Below, in pieces: positions 8,032 through 15,792 of a stretch of 64,000 nucleotides of DNA. Within the stretch, counting starts at the first letter, position 1; every line of letters starts with the position of its first letter. The notes beneath the pieces were generated by a model. That model did no database searches. It was not told where the DNA came from and saw only the letters and a list, made by a program, of their open reading frames with translations. Made by a program: the position numbers and the translations under genes. This stretch comes from Halodurantibacterium flavum (lineage in GTDB: Bacteria > Pseudomonadota > Alphaproteobacteria > Rhodobacterales > Rhodobacteraceae), in the NCBI RefSeq assembly GCF_042681825.1, contig NZ_JBHUGH010000006.1, forward strand, positions 1 to 64,000, in the 5' to 3' direction.

Positions 8032-9824
8032 CACATCACGTTGCGCCATCTGTTCCCGCAGCTTCCGCGCGTGCTCTCTGTGAGCTGTCGTCCTCAACGG
8101 CGGTCGATGATCCCAACGATCATCTGCCCGCCGGCTATTATATGCGCAAGGACGGCATCTACATCAGCGACAACGCTGACGAAGATGCGGTTTGGCTTTG
8201 CTCGCCGCTTCGGCTCGTGGGGGATGCCCGCACGCCGGAGGGCAGCAAGTGGAGCTTGATCCTCCAGCTTCTGGACCGCGACCGCCGTTGGAAGCTGCAT
8301 GTGATCCCGAAAGAGTTGTTCGGGGGCCCGGCGTCAAAGTTTATCGCTCCGCTTCTTGGTGCCGGCTTGGACCTCGCACCGGGAAGCAGCGCCAGGAAAC
8401 ACCTCGCCGCCCTTCTGCAGATCTGGCGGAATGAGACACTCCTGCTGCTCGTCGACAAGCCGGGGTGGTCCGATCGCGAGTTCACGACCTTCGTGCTGCC
8501 CGATGGCACGCCGATCGGCACCCAGGACGTGATCTTCACCAAAGACGTAACTGCACCAGCGGCATCTTCGGCTGGCAGCATCGACGACTGGAGGAACAAT
8601 GTCGGCGCGCTCGGCGTCGGAAACCGGCTTCTCGTAACTGCTGTTTCTGTTGCTCTCGCAGGCCCGCTCATCGAGATGCTGGGAGAAGAAAGCGTCGGCC
8701 TGCACTTCCGTGGGGTGTCATCCAGCGGCAAGACGACGCTCATTCGCGCAGGCGCATCGGTCTGGGGACCTCCGGCGGGAACTGGTGGTTGGAACGCCAC
8801 CAAGAATGGGTTGGAAGCTGCTGCGGCTGCGGCCAGCGGAACCGTTCTCGTGATCGACGAGATCGCCGAAGCACCCACGAATGAGCTGGGCGATCTGCTT
8901 TATCTGCTCGGGAATGGCCGTGGAAAGATGCGTATGGAGGTTTCCGGCTCGCGCGCCACGAGTGCAAGCTGGCGCCTTGGGATCCTTTCAGCTGGAGAGG
9001 TGTCTGTCGCGGAGCATATGCGCATCGCAGGCAGGCATGCGAAGGCCGGTCACGAAATGCGGCTTCTGGACGTCGTGGCAGATGATCGTCTCTATCGGGC
9101 CTTTGACGATCTGCATGGCTCAGGCGCACCCGCCGAGTTCGTCGACCGGCTGCAGCGCGGATACAGCAGCTCTTACGGAACCGCAGGTCCGGCATTTGTT
9201 CGCTTTCTGATCGAGAACCGGCACAACGTTGCGAAGTATCGCAGTATGATCGAGCGGATCAGCGTAGCCGGTGCAGACAGCTATTCCGTTGCCGCCGGAG
9301 ATGGCCAGGCGCAGCGCGCATTGCGGCGCTTCGCGCTCGTGGCCCTTGCGGGCTATCTTGCCACCGGTGCCGGGATCACCGGCTGGACTCCTGCCTGTGC
9401 GCTCCGCGCAGCCCTCGAAACGTTCGGCGCCTGGCATGAACGGCACAAGCAGCAGCCTTCCAGATCCGAGCCCGACTGGATGGCCATCACGCGAAGCTTC
9501 GTCGAAGCGGCGACTGCCGGCTTGGAGGAAGCTCAAGTCGGCGTGGCTGCGCCTGTTCCTTGCTCGTTCGGCTGGTTGGACGACGACTACTTTTACGTCA
9601 CGCGTGAAGTCTGGCAACGGCACCATACCAAGCCGGAAGAGGCCGCACGGCGCCTCGACGCGCACGGTCTGCTCAAGACGAACGGGGGCGGAGGACTGCA
9701 GTTCCGGATGCCTCGCAGCATCCCGAGACGTCCTTGGGTATATGCGGTGAGTGTTCGGATTCTGGACGAGGTAGGGGTGGCCGCCGGACCTTTCGCGGTT
9801 GTAGCCGGTTCGAAGGCAGCGTGA
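8028..9824 (+). CDS. DUF927-type P-loop ATPase/helicase of mobile elements
   Basis: This 598-aa protein has an N-terminal DUF927-like region with YYMRKDGIYI near residue 38, a Walker A motif GVSSSGKTT at 229-237, and Walker B VLVIDEIAEA at 273-282. DUF927 proteins belong to phage, satellite and plasmid replication modules and act as ring ATPases or helicases. The start at 8028 overlaps the regulator stop and is preferred over the longer frame, which would run through that gene. No primase domain is visible, so any primase would have to be supplied elsewhere. Confidence 0.85.
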   Translation: MTHHVAPSVPAASARALCELSSSTAVDDPNDHLPAGYYMRKDGIYISDNADEDAVWLCSPLRLVGDARTPEGSKWSLILQLLDRDRRWKLHVIPKELFGGPASKFIAPLLGAGLDLAPGSSARKHLAALLQIWRNETLLLLVDKPGWSDREFTTFVLPDGTPIGTQDVIFTKDVTAPAASSAGSIDDWRNNVGALGVGNRLLVTAVSVALAGPLIEMLGEESVGLHFRGVSSSGKTTLIRAGASVWGPPAGTGGWNATKNGLEAAAAAASGTVLVIDEIAEAPTNELGDLLYLLGNGRGKMRMEVSGSRATSASWRLGILSAGEVSVAEHMRIAGRHAKAGHEMRLLDVVADDRLYRAFDDLHGSGAPAEFVDRLQRGYSSSYGTAGPAFVRFLIENRHNVAKYRSMIERISVAGADSYSVAAGDGQAQRALRRFALVALAGYLATGAGITGWTPACALRAALETFGAWHERHKQQPSRSEPDWMAITRSFVEAATAGLEEAQVGVAAPVPCSFGWLDDDYFYVTREVWQRHHTKPEEAARRLDAHGLLKTNGGGGLQFRMPRSIPRRPWVYAVSVRILDEVGVAAGPFAVVAGSKAA

Positions 9825-10170
9825 AGCGCGGACCAGTCGCTGTCGCGCTGCGAGCAATCCAGGCACGACAGCTTCCGGTGGTCCATCAGGTCCGATCGGA
9901 CCACAATAGCCTGCACGACAAACTCATCGGTAAGGTGGTCCAGCTGGTCCAAGTGGTCCAAGCTGGACCCCTGCAAACTGCGGCGACCACCTCCGAAGGG
10001 ACACGCGACGGCGCCTGAAGCCGATTTGCAACTTTTTCCGTCAGTTTCGCGCGCCTCTCGGGCGTTCTGAGCTACGCTGTGGGCCAGGATCTGCAGCTAT
10101 CCGGTTCTCCCGGGTGGTGTGACCGGCCTAATAGCTAAGCAACAGCTTATCTTTGTCCTTCAGCTTACCC
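9825..10170. other. Intergenic region between convergent replication genes, possible origin
   Basis: The region holds a perfect 14-bp palindrome GGTCCGATCGGACC (9889-9902) and three GGTCCA units at 9937, 9946 and 9955 with exact 9-bp period. An isolated GGTCCA lies at 9880 and the inverted form TGGACC at 9964-9969. Further right is AT-richer DNA with TAAGC-aaca-GCTTA (about 10135-10148). Clustered repeats next to a replication ATPase and a replication-initiator candidate suggest an origin or an initiator-binding site. This is inference. Confidence 0.4.
9937..9969. repeat. GGTCCA tandem repeats, 9-bp period
   Basis: Three direct copies of tGGTCCA(a/g)(c/g) start at 9937, 9946 and 9955, closed by an inverted TGGACC at 9964-9969. 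The 9-bp period is a multiple of three, so a coding explanation cannot be ruled out, but no convincing gene covers it. Confidence 0.8.
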
Positions 10171-11427
10171 CTACACCCCTCCCTTATCTAGGCGTTCCCA
10201 GGCCATTTGTTCTCGCTCGTCGAGCTTGCGAAGCGCCTCACTGACGGCTCTGTTCAGTTCTTCGTAAGCCACGTAGTCCGAAGTTCCGCCCACCCCCGTC
10301 CGTGGAGTTCGGTAGGTGCGGCCGCGCTGCCGCAAGAGACGTTTCAGGTCGTGCAGCAGGCTCTTCCGGTAGGTTTGCCGCTTCACGTCCATCAACCCCA
10401 AGGCTAGCATTCCTCCCATCGCGAAAACAGATGCCCGGATTTGCTCAAGACGCTCCATTGCAGCTCCAACCGCCTTGGATGGGTGCTCAGAGCTACGAAA
10501 GCTCGGCAACAAGAACCGGAAGTAACGCCCCTGCAGCCGAGCGAACCTGAATGTCCGGAAGTTCTGCAGATGGTCGAGCTTCAGACCTGCGAGTTCGTTG
10601 CCTCTCAAGGTCACCTCAATGCGTGCGCGCTTCTTGTCCTGCGGAAGAGGCACCATGGTTCCAGTAGATGCGTTGCGTCTGTCAGCTATCTTGTTCTGGA
10701 TGCGAAAGCTTACGTCGTTGTCATTGGCGCCGAGATACACCGTCGTGTTCCCGAATGGCTTTGTGATGTGCGTGGGATCGAGCAGCCGATCAGAAAGACG
10801 TCCGGCCTTGTCTTCAGGCAAAACCCGATGCGCAGTTGTCGCGCCATTCACCGAAGTCACAAAGCGCAGCCGGTCTCTTGCATCGGTCCAGTAGTCGCGT
10901 TCCGTGAAGAACGTCCGCTGAAAGACAGCGGTCATCCGCGTTCGATCCACATCCTTCCCGGAACGCGGGTAGGCATCAATGCTCACTTCCAGCCCGACTA
11001 TCGCAGGCGGCATCATGAACCCGATCTTTTTACCGAGCATTGCGCAGGCGCTCGAAATCGCTGCCAGTGATGGCGGATCCTGAAATCTCGCGCTGAACCG
11101 CGAGGACACCCCTCCCGGTCCCTTGTCAAGCGCCTTGATATAGGGCGTCGCCGAGAGAGTTCGCGCCAGCGCCGCCTGAACGTGCTGGAACTGAGTCTGC
11201 TTGTGAAACTGAAAGTGAAGTTCGACCCAGTCGACCACTGCTTTCACGCGATACTGAGCTAAGTCGATGTCCGGTTGCAGCGCGTAGCGATCCTTGAACC
11301 TAGCCTGCACCTTTTTGAGCGGCACCACTTTCAGCGAGAGCAAAACCGGTTGCGAGCCGGTGCCTTCAAGCGGAACCTTGATAGATAAAGATTGCGTCAC
11401 GCGATGCCCGTGGAAGTAGAGGTGCAT
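10171..11427 (-). CDS. Probable replication-initiator-like protein of the element
   Basis: This basic 418-aa protein has no signal peptide or membrane segment. Blocks such as VKAVVDWVELHFQF (about 63-76), TVYLGANDNDVSFRIQNK and ARIEVTLRGNEL resemble the layout of Rep_trans and filamentous-phage replication initiators (DW-[x]-h, YhG...hRhY/NK, RhEh-hrG). The catalytic tyrosine cannot be assigned. It converges on the DUF927 gene across a repeat-bearing spacer, which supports a replication role. Relaxase or an unrelated hypothetical remain alternatives. There is no clear ribosome-binding site at 11427. Confidence 0.55.
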   Translation of the reverse strand: MHLYFHGHRVTQSLSIKVPLEGTGSQPVLLSLKVVPLKKVQARFKDRYALQPDIDLAQYRVKAVVDWVELHFQFHKQTQFQHVQAALARTLSATPYIKALDKGPGGVSSRFSARFQDPPSLAAISSACAMLGKKIGFMMPPAIVGLEVSIDAYPRSGKDVDRTRMTAVFQRTFFTERDYWTDARDRLRFVTSVNGATTAHRVLPEDKAGRLSDRLLDPTHITKPFGNTTVYLGANDNDVSFRIQNKIADRRNASTGTMVPLPQDKKRARIEVTLRGNELAGLKLDHLQNFRTFRFARLQGRYFRFLLPSFRSSEHPSKAVGAAMERLEQIRASVFAMGGMLALGLMDVKRQTYRKSLLHDLKRLLRQRGRTYRTPRTGVGGTSDYVAYEELNRAVSEALRKLDEREQMAWERLDKGGV

Positions 11428-12293
11428 TTGTCATCGCATTCTGCGACGACGGATGGAAGGTCGCGTGGAGCTATTTCGCGGTAAAGCAACGGCTCTGGAT
11501 CATCGTCGCGACAAAGAGGATCGCCTCCATCCATGACCAGGCGGACGCATTTGCTGCCGGTCATCGACGGGGGGTGTAGCGTTCGCACCACGGAGGAGGA
11601 ATGGCTCGTCCGGGAGCCACCGCAAGTTCGAAGTCCTAGCTGGGGTAGACAGAGTGCAAGGGGATGCCTCGGGTGGCCGAGACACTCCGGCACTGGAACC
11701 TCCGGATCGCGGCAACGACCGAAGCGCCCAAATCTGCCCGGTTCCGGATCGTATTCAGCCCCATCAATGACGCGGCAGCCATAACTGGCTAAACATGCGC
11801 CGATAACTGCTTGAGAATCTGGCGCATCTGCTCGACCCGCGTAATGGTTATCTGGCCGGCTCGGATGACCGGATCGGGGACGTGGCCTGCTGGGGCCTGA
11901 TCGGCCCGGTCGCAATCCTGCCCATGCGGCACGGCCAGGGGATCGGAAGCGCCCTCATGGTCGACGCGAGCCTTCGGTTGCGGGCACGATGTAAAGGGGC
12001 GTCGCCTGATGGCTGTCACTGGGGTTCTCGACGGGCAGGTGTTTGCTTCGAAACCGGACTGTCTCCGCCCCAGAGTGATGCAGTCGCATGGTGACCTCCG
12101 CGGTCACTGCTTCCAGCGTCAGATCGGCGGCGCACCGTTGCGGCGGGGTCTCGGTCTCCCAATTTGAACCCAGGGCCGATGAGACGACACCCTCTACCTG
12201 ATCGTCTTTCCCACAATCATTCCCGTCCAAGCCATTGCTATAAAATAGAAAGAAGCACGAAACGTGCGTAATCATAGCGAAAGGCGATAAGTG
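11428..12293. other. Degraded stretch inside the accessory block
   Basis: No intact gene was found. The reverse strand has a possible 55-codon ORF (11397-11564, MTGSKCVRLVMDGG...) overlapping the start of the replication-like gene, without a ribosome-binding site. The forward strand carries an acetyltransferase remnant (11810-12060). An AT-rich segment around 12235-12290 probably holds the promoter of the XRE gene. Confidence 0.5.
11810..12060 (+). pseudogene. GNAT acetyltransferase remnant
   Basis: One forward frame reads ...GLIGPVAILPMRHGQGIGSA, the acetyl-CoA-binding block of GNAT enzymes (VLP-x4-GQGIGSAL). Before it is a short stretch, AGSDDRIGDVACW, that matches the usual preceding strand with a piece missing. 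After it the normal continuation is absent. There is no proper start and only about 60 residues are recognisable. It is read as a broken gene left in the accessory block. Confidence 0.55.
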
Positions 12294-12695
12294 ATGACCA
12301 AAGGACGGCCCTATAGCGAGACGAGGCTCGCCGCCTATCTTCAAAAGCGAATTCTCGAACTTCGGCCCAAGACGCAGCGCGCAATCGCGGTCGAGGCGGG
12401 GTTTATCAACGCGAACGTGCTCGCGATGCTGAAGTCCGGCGCGAACAAACTGCCGCTCGACCGTGTGCCCGCCCTGGCGCAGGCCCTCGACTGCGATCCG
12501 CGATATCTCTTTCTGCTCGCCCTCGAACAGGACATGGGCGCGACGCATCGATTGGCGATCGAGGAAATCTTTGGCGCGATAGTCACGCGGAATGAACTGG
12601 CTTGGCTCAAGGAGATCCGCGAGGCTTCGGGTAACAGCGATCCGGGCGTGACGTCCCGCGCCCGCTCTGCTGTTCGGGCAATCTTTCAAAGATGA
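12294..12695 (+). CDS. XRE-family HTH transcriptional regulator
   Basis: This 133-aa protein has an N-terminal helix-turn-helix of the Cro/CI type (QRAIAVEAGFINANVLAMLK at about 29-48, then LPLDRVPALAQALDCDPRYL). The C-terminal half is helical and may dimerise. The ATG at 12294 is preferred to the GTG three bases earlier. The promoter region is AT-rich. It is followed after 52 bp by a small membrane-anchored protein on the same strand, probably co-transcribed. The target is unknown. Confidence 0.8.
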   Translation: MTKGRPYSETRLAAYLQKRILELRPKTQRAIAVEAGFINANVLAMLKSGANKLPLDRVPALAQALDCDPRYLFLLALEQDMGATHRLAIEEIFGAIVTRNELAWLKEIREASGNSDPGVTSRARSAVRAIFQR

Positions 12696-12747
12696 TCCGT
12701 ATATGCAAACGTTTGCGAGAAGATCCCGACGAGCAGGAGGACAGGTA

Positions 12748-13023
12748 ATGCGGATGGATACCCTCGGATTTTCTCGCCGGATGATCGAGGCGGGTATGGA
12801 GCGAAAGCAGGCCGAGGCGTTGGCGGAGGCGCTTGTCGATGTTGAGTTTCAGATCACCGCCGATGAGGCGCGTCAGAGCGACCTCGTGTCCCGGCGCGAG
12901 CTGTATGAACTCGAACAGCGGGTGATCCGTGACCTCGGCAAGATGTGGTATTGGTTCATGGCAATCTATGGTGCTGGCTTCGCGCTGCTGATCGTGCTGA
13001 TGGGGATCTCGGCAGCGGGGTGA
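12748..13023 (+). CDS. DUF1640-like coiled-coil membrane protein
   Basis: This 91-aa protein starts RMDTLGFSRRMIEAGMERKQ, the region typical of DUF1640 proteins (hxxLxxaGhpexqAealaea). It continues as a charged helix (ELYELEQRVIRDLGK) and ends with one transmembrane segment (YWFMAIYGAGFALLIVLMGI). The start at 12748 has AGGAGG upstream; an in-frame start at 12703 is less likely. Such proteins are frequent in alphaproteobacterial genomes and prophages. Their function is unknown. It is paired with the XRE gene. Confidence 0.72.
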   Translation: MRMDTLGFSRRMIEAGMERKQAEALAEALVDVEFQITADEARQSDLVSRRELYELEQRVIRDLGKMWYWFMAIYGAGFALLIVLMGISAAG

Positions 13024-13557
13024 GAGCAGCAGTTCCAAGGCGATCGGCCAAGGCACCATGGTTGCATCGAAGAACCATGCGTTGCGGAAGGTTGCGGACT
13101 GCGCGTCTTATTCTCCACTCTGACTCTCGAACTAGGAGCCGAAGCGTTACGAGCGCGTTGGCGTTGGGCCCTGCAAATTCGTCATGGGTCCGCTGCCGCA
13201 CCTATAGCGGGCGCTCGCGGGCGTAAGGCGGTGACATTGTGACGGCAAATGATCGACAGGTGCGAGGCGAAGCTTGCGGGAGGTCTGCCACATATGTGTC
13301 GAGGAATCCTGTCTGGCGGATCCGATCGCGCGTGCGTCAGGGTCAGTATTGCGAGCGTCAGAATGGCGCGCCGATGCCTGGGAATGGCTCGCACGGGAGT
13401 GGCCGCTTCCATCTTCAGGCCATCCGCAAGATGCGTGCTTATTCGCGGGAACGATAAAAGAGCCCGCTCGGAGATAGAATCAGAGGTAAATGGCCGTCGC
13501 CGGTGTCGGCATCTGCCGGTATGATCAGGGGAGATCGGCGCTCAGGCTTAGACAATC
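13024..13557. other. Non-coding or degenerate stretch before the mutasome cassette
   Basis: Several overlapping frames of 70-90 codons exist on the forward strand, but none has a ribosome-binding site or a recognisable product. One (13274-13477) contains CHICVEESC, which may be chance. The right edge of the accessory block probably falls here or in the next 180 bp. No direct repeat of the tRNA-Ser 3' end was found. Confidence 0.45.
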
Positions 13558-13743
13558 ATGGAGCAATATAACCAACATATCGCCGCGTGGCGGGATGCGT
13601 TTCGCGACGAGACAACGGGTATCCACAGAACCGTTCAGGATCTTCTCTGGAACTATAACCCCTTTCGCACGACGGTTCGGATCGCCCGTCTAGCAAATGA
13701 TGAGAGGGGCTCGAGAGCTATGCATCAGGATCGACGCCGTTGA
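13558..13743 (+). CDS. Possible small ORF upstream of imuA
   Basis: This 61-codon ORF (MEQYNQHIAAWRDAFRDETT...) ends by overlapping the presumed TTG start of imuA (TTGA). It has no ribosome-binding site and no known family. It also covers a degenerate SOS box at 13628-13642, so the DNA may instead be the imuA promoter. It is a weak call. Confidence 0.25.
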   Translation: MEQYNQHIAAWRDAFRDETTGIHRTVQDLLWNYNPFRTTVRIARLANDERGSRAMHQDRRR

Positions 13744-14381
13744 GTTTGCACGCCCCTCTCTCGCTGTTGCCTCACCGTGTGCATGAGGCGTCCGGGCCTG
13801 GCCGGCGGCTTTTTGCGCTGTTGCAGGTCGCGCGGCTTGCGGGGCCGGTGTTCTGGGTTCAGCCGGATCATGTGGCGGAGCAGCTGATGCCGCAGGCGCT
13901 GCCTGAGGGATTGGCGGCGCGGCTGCAGATCGTGCGGGCACCGTCCGAGACCGAGCTTCTGCGCGCGGCGGAGGAGATCCTGCGCGAGCCCGGCGTGGCC
14001 GCGATGATTGCCGAGCCGCAGAAGCCGCTGTCGCTGAAGGCGGGGCGGCGGTTGCAGCTGGCGGCAGAGGCGGGGAAGACGCTGGGTCTCCTGCTGACCG
14101 GGTCGGCGGGGGGGAGTGCGGCAGTCGAGACCCGCTGGCACTGCGCGCCTCTCGCCCGCCCGATGACCGAGCGCCTCGCGGAGAACCATTGCACCAGGAA
14201 AGAGATCACATCCCCGCAAGTCGCACGGGCCGGCGACTCGACTCTGCATCGCTGGGCGCTTATCAAGAACAAAAGCGGAACATTGGGGGAGTGGGATCTG
14301 CGCTGGGATGGCTCGTCGCCTGCTTTCGATATGGTTTCCGCGGCTGGCCAGCGACCGGGCCCTGCGGAAACGTCCGGTTGA
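13740..14381 (+). CDS. imuA: ImuA, SOS mutasome accessory protein
   Basis: ImuA is a RecA-fold-like protein that works with ImuB and DnaE2 in damage-induced mutagenic synthesis. The 213-aa sequence carries family blocks RVHEASGPG, GPVFWVQPDHVAEQLMPQAL, KPLSLKAGRRLQLAAEAGKT, ETRWHCAP and RWALIKNKSGTLGEW. The upstream frame is closed by TGA near 13700. The first start giving the family N-terminus is TTG at 13740; a GTG at 13778 is the alternative. It overlaps imuB by 74 bp in another frame, a usual arrangement. Confidence 0.9.
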   Translation: MSLHAPLSLLPHRVHEASGPGRRLFALLQVARLAGPVFWVQPDHVAEQLMPQALPEGLAARLQIVRAPSETELLRAAEEILREPGVAAMIAEPQKPLSLKAGRRLQLAAEAGKTLGLLLTGSAGGSAAVETRWHCAPLARPMTERLAENHCTRKEITSPQVARAGDSTLHRWALIKNKSGTLGEWDLRWDGSSPAFDMVSAAGQRPGPAETSG

Positions 14382-15792
14382 CGGGCCTTTCGCGCTCAGC
14401 CTCCGGGCCGGGAACAGCGAGCATCTGCACTGCCTGAACGCTCTGGCCGAGGCGCGGGGCCTTTTCCGTGGAATGCCGCTTGCGGATGCGCGCGCGATTT
14501 GTCCCGATCTGTCGACCCGCCCCGCCGATCCTGCGGCCGAGGGGGTGGCGCTGGCCATGCTCTGCCGCTGGGCTGGGCGCTATGCGCCGATGGTGGCGCG
14601 GGACGGCAGCGACGGGCTGATCGCCGATATCACCGGGGTGGGGCATCTCTTTGGCGGCGAGGCGGCGCTGCGGGACGATCTGCAGGGCCGGCTGTCGCGG
14701 GCCGGCATGACGGCGGTCAGCGCCATTGCCCCCACCCGTGGCGCGGCCTTTGCCCTTGCCCGCCATGGTGGCGGGGGCATCCTGCCGGAGGGGGATCTGG
14801 CCCGGGGGCTCGCGCCGCTTCCGGTCACGGCGCTCCGGATCGATCACGAGACGGCGGAACGGCTGCGCCGGCTGGGGCTGGGGCGCATCGGCGATCTGAT
14901 CCCCTTGCCGCGCGCGCCGCTGGCCCGGCGCTTCGGGCAGGGCCTTGTGCTCCGGCTCGATCAGGCGCTGGGGCATCAGCCCGAGCCGGTCGGCGCCGAA
15001 CCGGAAGCCCCGCATTACGGCGTGCGCCTGACCCTGCCGGAACCCATCGGCTTGCAGGCGGATGTCATGGCGGGGCTCGCACGCCTGCTCGAACGGCTCT
15101 GCGAGCGTCTCGCCCGCCACGGCGCCGGCGCGCGCCGGTTGCGGCTGGACCTGCGGCGGGTGGATGGCGCGGCGGTGCAGGTGGAAATCGGGCTCGCGCG
15201 TGCGATGCGGGATCCGGTGCGGATGGCGGCGCTCTTTGCCCGCGGGATCGAAGAGGTCGATGCGGGCTTTGGCATCGATGCAATGCGGCTTGACGCGCCG
15301 CTGGTCGAACCGATGGCCGCGCGACAGACCGGCATGGCGCAGCGGGCGACCAATGCGACAGACGGAGAGGAGGCGCTGGCCGATCTTCTCAGCCGGCTCG
15401 GAAACCGGATCGGGTTCGACCGCATCCTGCGCTTCCAGCCGGCCGGGAGCCTTGTGCCCGAGCGGAGTTTCCTGCTGGTGCCGTCCGACTGTTCGCAGCC
15501 GCTCCCGATCGTGCCGGAAGGGTTGCTGCGCCCGATCACGATCTTTCCTCCCGAACCGATCATGGCCCAGGGTCCACGTCCGCCGGCCCGGTTCCGCTGG
15601 CGGCGGATGATGCTGACGAGCCTGCGGGCGCTGGGGCCGGAACGGATCACGCCGGAATGGTGGCTGGACGATCCCGCCTGGCGCAGCGGCCTGCGCGACT
15701 ATTGGCGGGTCGAAACCATGGAGGGGCTGCGGCTCTGGCTGTTCCATACGCCGCAGGATCCGGGCTGGTATGTGCAGGGGGAATTCGCATGA
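14308..15792 (+). CDS. imuB: ImuB, catalytically inactive Y-family polymerase homologue
   Basis: ImuB is a Y-family polymerase-like protein that has lost the acidic catalytic residues and acts as a hub, binding the beta clamp, ImuA and DnaE2. The 494-aa protein starts MARRLLSIWFPRLASDRALR, keeps a palm/finger-like region (LFRGMPLADARAICPDLSTR, ADITGVGHLFGGE), a helix-hairpin region (LRRLGLGRIGDLIPLPRAPL) and the C-terminal ImuB block (PEWWLDDPAW...DYWRVE). The stop overlaps the dnaE2 start (ATGA). Confidence 0.94.
   Translation: MARRLLSIWFPRLASDRALRKRPVDGPFALSLRAGNSEHLHCLNALAEARGLFRGMPLADARAICPDLSTRPADPAAEGVALAMLCRWAGRYAPMVARDGSDGLIADITGVGHLFGGEAALRDDLQGRLSRAGMTAVSAIAPTRGAAFALARHGGGGILPEGDLARGLAPLPVTALRIDHETAERLRRLGLGRIGDLIPLPRAPLARRFGQGLVLRLDQALGHQPEPVGAEPEAPHYGVRLTLPEPIGLQADVMAGLARLLERLCERLARHGAGARRLRLDLRRVDGAAVQVEIGLARAMRDPVRMAALFARGIEEVDAGFGIDAMRLDAPLVEPMAARQTGMAQRATNATDGEEALADLLSRLGNRIGFDRILRFQPAGSLVPERSFLLVPSDCSQPLPIVPEGLLRPITIFPPEPIMAQGPRPPARFRWRRMMLTSLRALGPERITPEWWLDDPAWRSGLRDYWRVETMEGLRLWLFHTPQDPGWYVQGEFA

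Noticed and set aside
11600..11660. GTTCGAAGTCCTAG-like stretch resembling the T-arm of a tRNA
   Set aside because: No acceptor, D-arm or anticodon arm can be built around it, and it does not match the tRNA-Ser 3' end well enough to be an att copy.
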